Of a stretch of DNA of 22,500 nt, positions 17,126 to 22,500 are shown piece by piece. The position numbers and the translations under genes are program-made. The first letter of the stretch is position 1. The number at the start of each line of letters is the position of its first letter. Origin of the DNA: Cryptomeria japonica (taxonomy: Eukaryota > Streptophyta > Pinopsida > Cupressales > Cupressaceae); contig NW_026728910.1 in NCBI RefSeq assembly GCF_030272615.1, forward strand, positions 147,501-170,000, written 5' to 3'. The notes below the pieces were generated by a model. The model was not told the origin of the DNA and did not search any database. It saw only the letters and a program-made list of their open reading frames with translations.

Positions 17126-18323
17126 AGCCGGGGCAAACCAAGCCAAGGTGCCCACCCCGACGAAGGTGCACGCGAGGTGCGCACCCGGGGCAAACCGGGC
17201 TCCGACAACGTGCACGCAACACCTTGGAGCACACTTCGAAGCACTCCCGGGTGCCCACCGGCGTTGCGCACCGTGGTGGGCAGCGAGGTGCGCACCTTTG
17301 ATGCGCTGCCTTCACTAATTTCCAGAAAAAGGCAAAAAAAAATGAGATTTTAAAATTTCCGTTTTGAAAGATAGTGAAAAAAAAGGAACGCGGGTGCCAT
17401 CTTGAGCCCGCCCTGGTGCGCAGCCCAGGCAAGGCATGCGCACCAAGGTGCCCACCCGAGGTGCACACCCGGGGCAAACCGGGCTCTGACTTCGTGCAGG
17501 CCGCACCTTGGAGCACACTTCGGAGCGCTCCTTGGTGCGCACCATGGTGCCCACCAGGGCGCACCCGGGGCAAACCGGGCTCCGACTTTGTGCACGCCGC
17601 ACCTTGGAGCACACATCGGAGCGCTCCCAGGTTCGCACCAGCGTTGCGCACCTTTGATGCGCTGCCTTCACTAATTTCCAGAAAAGGCAAAAAAAAACGA
17701 TATTTTAAAATTTCCGTTCTGAAAGATAGTGAAAAAAACGGAACGCGGGTGCCATCTTGAGCCCTTCCTGGTGCGCAGCCCAGGCAAGTTGTGCGCACCA
17801 AGGTGCCCACCCTGGCGGAGGTGCGCGCCCGGGGCAAACCGGGCTCCGACTTCGTGCACTGCATGGTGCCCACCAAGGCGCGCAACCCAGCCAAGGTGCC
17901 CACCGCAGCGAAGGTGCACGCGAGGTGCGCACCCGAGGTGCACACCCGGGGCAAACCGGGCTCCGACTTCGTGCACGCCGCACCTTGGAGCACACTTCAG
18001 AGCGCTCCTTGGTACGCACCAGGGCGCGCAACCCAGCCAAGGTGCTCACCCCGGCGAAGGTGCACGCGAGGTGCGCACCCGGGGCAAACCGGGCTCGGAC
18101 TTCGTGCACGCCGCACCTTGGAGCACACATCGGAGCGCTCCCGGGTTCGCACCAGCATTGCGCACCTTTGATGCGCTGCCTTCACTAATTTCCAGAAAAG
18201 GCAAAAAAAAGAAAAAAATGAGATTTTAAAATTTCCGTTTTGAAAGATAGTGAAAAAAACGGAACGCGGGTGCCATCTTGAGCCCGCCCTGGTGTGCAGC
18301 CCAGGCAAGTTGTGCGCACCAAG

Positions 18324-18807
18324 GCACCCACCCTGGCCAAGGTGGGTCACGGGGTGGGTCCTAGGGTGGGTAACGGGGTGGGTACTAAGGTGCGTGCCAA
18401 GGTGGGTCATAGGGTGGGTGCCAAGGTGGGCACCAGGGTGGGTGTGCACCAACCCTAGCCAGGGTAGGTCACGGGGTGGTTGTCGGGGTGGGCGTCAAGG
18501 AGCCAAGATGGGTGGCAAGTAGCCAAGTTGCGTGCCAAGGTGGGTGTCGGGGTGGGTGCCAAGGATCCAAGGTGGGTGCCAAGGAACCAAGGTGGGTGTC
18601 TGGGTGGGTGCCGAGGTGGGAGCCAGGGTGGGTCCCAAGGTGAGTGCAAAGGTGGGTGCCAGGGTCAAGGTGAGTGCCAATGTGGGTTCCAAGGTGCCAG
18701 GGTCAGGGTGAGTGCCAATGTGGGTTCAAAGGTGCTAAGTTGGGTGCGAGGTTGGGTGCGAGGGTGGGTGGGTGCCAAGGTGTGCTAGGTGGAAGCCCGG
18801 GTGGGTC
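18324..18807. repeat. 12-bp G-rich minisatellite, copy 2
   Basis: Repeats 10477-10960 with the substitution noted near 18507. It follows directly on the composite block, joined at CACCCACCCTGGCCAAGGTG. Confidence 0.9.
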
Positions 18808-18866
18808 GGCATCCCATGGGTGTCGAGTTGGGTGCCTGATGGGTGCTTCTTGTCAAGTTTTAGTCG

Positions 18867-19186
18867 CCGGGACTCATTTCGAGCCTTAGAGGTCGTTTCT
18901 TGTCCGGTTGCCCTGTCTTCGACCTGGGAACCCAATTTTGGTCCTCGGGTCCCATTTTTTTTTGTCTCGCATCCCACTTTTGGCCTGTGGCCTTTTCGGG
19001 GTCGATTCTCGTTTTGGGCATCAGAGCATGTTTCTTCTCCTAAAACCCAATATTTGTTTATTAAGTCTCGGAACACATTTTTGTTCTCGTGGACCCATCA
19101 TGGGTCTTGGAACGCATTTGTGGTCCTTGGGTCCCATTTTGCATCCCGAAACTTGTGTTTTGGTGCTTGATCCCTATTTTGGGTGC
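18867..19186. repeat. Degenerate 20-21-bp T-rich tandem repeat, copy 2
   Basis: Equivalent to 11020-11339, with one substitution at its left edge. Confidence 0.75.
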
Positions 19187-19546
19187 CCACCTTGCACCAA
19201 GTGCGCACCCGGGGCAAACCGAGCGCCTTGGTGCACCGGGGCAAGATCGAGCGTGCACCCGAGGCGCCCCGAACATGCACCAAGGTGCACTCGGCCCACA
19301 TGTGAGCGCAGGTCGTTGCGCCCGAGGTGGTGTGTGGGCACCGCGTTGCAGACGGGACACTGCACGCACACGACGCCCCCTCCAGGTGCACGCACGTAGG
19401 CCGGGCCGGGTGCACACCCGACGCCCTAGCAAGGTGCGCGCACCCGGGCAGGGCTCACACTTGGCGAACGGGGCGCACTTCGCGAGGGAGGGTGTGCACC
19501 TCGACGGGGGTGGGTGGCCGGGGTGGATTCGCACGTGGGTCGCGGT
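19187..19546. other. GC-rich 5S upstream spacer, copy 2
   Basis: Equivalent of 11340-11699; no difference seen. No gene. Confidence 0.6.
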
Positions 19547-19578
19547 TTGCTAAGTACACACTGCGACAAGCTCATAAC
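19547..19578 (+). promoter_or_regulatory. 5S upstream promoter element, copy 2
   Basis: Identical to the first copy: TAAGTA at -28 to -23 and C at -1. Confidence 0.5.
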
Positions 19579-19698
19579 GGGTGCGATCATACCAGCGTTA
19601 GTGCACCGGATCCCATCAGAACTCCGCAGTTAAGCGCGCTTGGGCCGGAGTAGTACTGGGATGGGTGACCTCCCGGGAAGTCCCGGTGTTGCACCCTT
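19579..19698 (+). rRNA. 5S ribosomal RNA gene, copy 2
   Basis: This second complete 120-nt 5S gene starts exactly 7,847 bp after the first and is identical to it base for base, as are its upstream element and T6 terminator (19697-19702). It is part of the macro-repeat that begins at 18324. A spacing of 7.8 kb is far longer than the few hundred to about one thousand bp typical of independent plant 5S arrays. This fits 5S genes embedded in a large ribosomal spacer better than a conventional 5S cluster. Confidence 0.98.
19628..19675 (+). promoter_or_regulatory. 5S internal control region, copy 2
   Basis: Box A (19628-19644), intermediate element and box C (19658-19675) are identical to those of the first 5S gene. 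Confidence 0.93.
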
Positions 19699-19702
19699 TT
19701 TT
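19697..19702 (+). terminator. Pol III T-run terminator of 5S copy 2
   Basis: A T6 run directly after the 3' stem, followed by a back-up T5 after AG, as in the first copy. Confidence 0.92.
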
Positions 19703-20134
19703 AGTTTTTCGCCGGGCGTCGCAATGCTATTTGAATAAACCTTTTGCCCGTTTGCGTTCTCGTCGGGGCCGGGCCGGGCCGGGGTGCGCTGCCCGCACTA
19801 CCGCGCGCGCGGGGGCGACACCGAGCGCGCACCCGAGGCGCCCCGAGCACACAGGCCACGGTGCAACCCGGGCGTTGTGCGCGCACCCCGGTGCGCCCGA
19901 GGTGCTGCGCGCGCACCCAGGTGAAATCGGTGTGCACCTCGGCCAGTGCGCGCTCGGTCGAGTCGCGCACGTTGGCCAAGGTGCACGGTGATGTTTCTTA
20001 CTCTAAGGTTCCGCACCAGACGCCCGGGACAGGTGAGCGAAGCTGGGCGGGGCCGGGTGCGCGGCCGGGGCAGGTGCACGCAGCTGGAGAGAGCTTTGGA
20101 GCACACTTCGGAGCGCACCAATGATGCGCTCCAT
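19703..20134. other. 5S downstream spacer, copy 2
   Basis: Equivalent of 11856-12287; no difference seen. No gene. Confidence 0.6.
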
Positions 20135-22500
20135 TCAAAAGTTTCCTGAAAAGGCAAAAAAAGTTGAGATTATAGAATTTCCCACTTGAGAGATTGTAAA
20201 AAAAAAAAATTTAAAATGAAGGAAACGCGGGTGCCAAGGTGTGCGCAGCCCAGCCAAGGTGTGCGCACCAAGGCGCCCACCCTGGCGAAGGTGCACGCAA
20301 GGTGCGCACCCGAGGCAAACCGGACAATTAACCCAACTTTCGACTTCGCGCGCACCTTGGAGCGCACTTCGGAGCGCTCCTTGGTGCGCACCAATCTTGG
20401 GCACCTCGGAGTGCACCATGGCGCCCACCAAGGTGCGCACCCGGGGCAAACCGAGCTCCGACTTCGTGCGCACCTTGGAGCGCACGAAAGGTGCGCACCA
20501 TGGCGCCCACCAAGGTGCGCAGCCCAGCCAAGGCGTGCGCATCAAGGTGCGCACCCTGGCGAAGGTGCGCACCCGGGGCAAACCGAGCTCCGACTTCGTG
20601 CGCACCTTGGAGCGCACAAAAGGTGCGCAACCCAGCCAAGGTGTGCGCACCCCGGTCAAACCGAGCTCCGAATCGTGCGCACCAGAGGTGCACGCCATCG
20701 TGCGCACCTTGGAGCACACTTCGGAGCCCTCCTTGGTGCGCGCCGATGTTGCGCACCTCGGAGCGCACCCGGGGAAAACAATGCAATTAACCCGACTTTC
20801 GACTTCGTGGGCACCTCGGAGCGCTCTCGGGTTCGCACCTCGGAGCACACCGAGGTGCCCACCCTGGCGAAGGTGCACGCGAGGTGCGCACCCGGGGCAA
20901 ACCGGGCTCCGACTTCGTGCACGCCGCACCTTGGAGCACACTTCGGAGCGCTCCTTGGTGCGCACCAGGGCGCGCAACCCAGCCGAGGTGCCCACCCCGG
21001 CGAAGGTGCACGCGAGGTGCGCACCCGGGGCAAACCGGGCTCCGACTTCGTGCACGCCATGGTGCCCACCGCGGCGAAGGTGCACGCGAGGTGCGCACCC
21101 GGGGCAAACCGGGCTCCGACTTCGTGCACGCCGCACCTTGGAGCACACTTCGGAGCGCTCCTTGGTGCGCACCATGGTGCCCACCAGGGCGCGCAACCCC
21201 GCCGAAGGTGCACGCGAGGTGCGCACCCGGGGCAAACCGGGCTCCGACTTCGTGCACGCCGCACCTTGGAGCACACTTCGGAGCGCTCCTTGGTGCGCAC
21301 CATGGTGCCCACCAGGGCGCGCAACCCCGCCGAAGGTGCACGCGAGGTGCGCACCCGGGGCAAACCGGGCTCCGACTTCGTGCACGCCATGGTGCGCACC
21401 GCGGCGAAGGTGCGCACCCGGGGCAAACCGGGCTCCGACTTCGTGCACGCCGCACCTTGGAGCACACTTCGGAGCGCTCCTTGGTGCGCACCAGGGCGCG
21501 CAACCCAGCCGAGGTGCCCACCCCGGCGAAGGTGCACGCGAGGTGCGTACCCGGGGCAAACCGGGCTCCGACTTCGTGCACGCCGCACCTTGGAGCACAC
21601 TTCGGAGCGCTCCTTGGTGCGCACCATGGTGCCCACCAGGCCGCGCAACCCAGCCAAGGTGTGCGCACCAAGGTGCACGCGAGGTGCGCACCCGGGGCAA
21701 ACCGGGGTCCGACTTCGTGCACGCCGCACCTTGGAGCACACATCGGGGCGCTCCCGGGTTCGCACCGGCGTTGCGCACCGTGGTGGGCACCTCGGAGCAC
21801 ACCAAGGTGGGCAGCGAGGTGCGCACCTTTGATGCGATGCCTTCACTAATTTCCATAAAAGGCAAAAAAAAAACGAGATTTTAAAATTTCCGTTTTGAAA
21901 GATAGTGAGAAAAAGGGAATGCTGGTGCCATCTTGAGCCCGCCCTGGTGCGCAGCCCAGCCAAGGTGTGCGCACCAAGGTGCCCACCCTGGCGAAGGTGC
22001 GCGCCCGGGCAATTAACCCAACTTCCAACTTCGCGCGCGCCAGGGTGGGAGCGCACCCAACAACCGGGCCTGGGAAGAGCCAATGCGAGAAACCCCACCA
22101 AACGCTCTGACAAAAAAAGAGGGGGCGCTCCAGTAACCCCGCTTCGGAGCGCACCCTGGGCAAACCCAGCCAAGGTGCCCACCCCGGCCAAGGTGCAGGC
22201 GAGGTGCGCACCCGGGGCAAACCGGGCTCCGACAACGTGCACGCCGCACCTTGGAGCACACTTCGTAGCGCTCCCGGGTGCGCACCTCAGAGCACACCAA
22301 GGTGGGCAGCGAGGTGCGCACCTTTGATGCGCTGCCTTCACTAATTTCCAGAAAAGGCAAAAAAAAAAGGAGATTTTAAAATTTCCGTTTTGAAAGATAG
22401 TGAAAAAAACGGAACGCGCGTGCCATCTTGAGCCCGCCCTGGTGCGCAGCCCAGGTAAGGTGCCCACCCTGGCAAAGGTGCGCACCCGGGCAATTAACCC
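20135..22500. repeat. Composite GC/AT repeat block, copy 2
   Basis: Equivalent of 12288-14653, with AT-rich boxes anchored at 21842 and 22337 and a diverged one at 20135-20219. It is cut off by the end of the window. Confidence 0.88.
22006..22152. repeat. CCAAT-containing module, type 1 (macro-repeat copy 2)
   Basis: 7,847 bp after the module at 14159. It keeps AACGCTCTGAC, so it matches that copy and not the one at 16511. Confidence 0.8.

Larger units (their letters stand above)
10477..18323. repeat. 7,847-bp macro-repeat, copy 1 (complete)
   Basis: Everything from 10477 (tail of the G-rich minisatellite, T-rich repeat, 5S gene, composite repeats) recurs from 18324 at a constant offset of 7,847 bp. 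The constant offset was checked at the junction, at the 5S start, at the T6 terminator and at several AT-rich boxes. Confidence 0.95.
16333..18323. repeat. Nested duplication, second copy, with deletions
   Basis: The AT-rich anchors are at 16347, 16842, 17311, 17667 and 18181 (steps 495, 469, 356 and 514). The first two steps match the first copy apart from one missing C near 16970. The third step is 278 bp shorter because a GC-rich module is missing near 17558. The fourth is shorter as well. The copy ends where the macro-repeat restarts. Confidence 0.85.
18324..22500. repeat. 7,847-bp macro-repeat, copy 2 (cut by the window end)
   Basis: Covers the first 4,177 bp of the unit. By eye I find two substitutions against copy 1: GCCAAGGTGGGTGG to GCCAAGATGGGTGG near 18507, and TAGTCGTCGG to TAGTCGCCGG near 18867. 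The duplication is therefore very recent or recently homogenised. Whether the unit continues or ends beyond the window cannot be seen. Confidence 0.93.

Noticed and set aside
12288-18323. LTR retrotransposon or MITE, suggested by A-rich boxes and long direct repeats
   Set aside because: No polymerase or integrase similarity, target-site duplication, primer-binding site or TG...CA ends were seen. The direct repeats are internal tandem duplications.
18324-22500. Treating the second 5S copy as a pure assembly artefact
   Set aside because: Two substitutions between the copies and a junction with a plausible exchange mechanism favour a real duplication, but it cannot be excluded without long reads.

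Overview
This window is non-coding nuclear ribosomal spacer DNA from a seed plant. Two identical, full-length 120-nt 5S rRNA genes (11732-11851 and 19579-19698, + strand) are the only genes I can support. The 5S sequence is plant-type and carries the internal control region and a T6 terminator. I see no protein gene, tRNA, 18S, 5.8S or 26S sequence, or transposon. The many open frames, some longer than 700 codons, come from GC-rich tandem repeats with few stops, open on both strands at once.

The left half looks like the promoter-proximal part of a 35S rDNA intergenic spacer. Thirteen copies of CTCCCCTATATAAG lie between 4.8 and 9.05 kb. Read on the minus strand they give TATATAGGGGAG, which matches the plant RNA polymerase I initiation consensus TATATA(A/G)GGGG. 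If they are Pol I promoters, 35S transcription runs leftward, the 188-bp array (521-4441) is external transcribed spacer or its approach, and the 5S genes lie upstream on the opposite strand. That would be a linked (L-type) 35S-5S arrangement with inverted 5S. Linked units are known from bryophytes, some ferns, some gymnosperms such as Ginkgo, and a few angiosperm groups. The very long spacer and the 5S sequence make a gymnosperm plausible, but the taxon is an inference.

Layout: 1-520 degenerate repeats; 521-4441 188-bp array (21 units); 4442-5825 three long promoter units; 5896-6233 50/56-bp repeats; 6234-7340 311-bp promoter repeats; 7340-8036 52-bp palindromic array; 8037-9058 157-bp promoter repeats; 9059-9290 GGTGCGCACC-rich link; 9291-10960 12-bp G-rich minisatellite; 11020-11339 degenerate 20-bp T-rich repeat; 11340-12290 5S gene and GC-rich flanks; 12290-18323 composite GC/AT modules with a nested 2,352-bp duplication; 18324-22500 start of a second, almost identical copy of everything from 10477 onward.

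The strongest unexplained structures are: a 7,847-bp tandem macro-repeat carrying the 5S gene, whose left breakpoint falls at the centre of a perfect 24-bp palindrome; an inverted repeat that brackets the predicted Pol I start at all 13 promoters while the sequence between its arms diverges; and a 31-bp near-perfect hairpin just downstream of the gene-proximal promoter.
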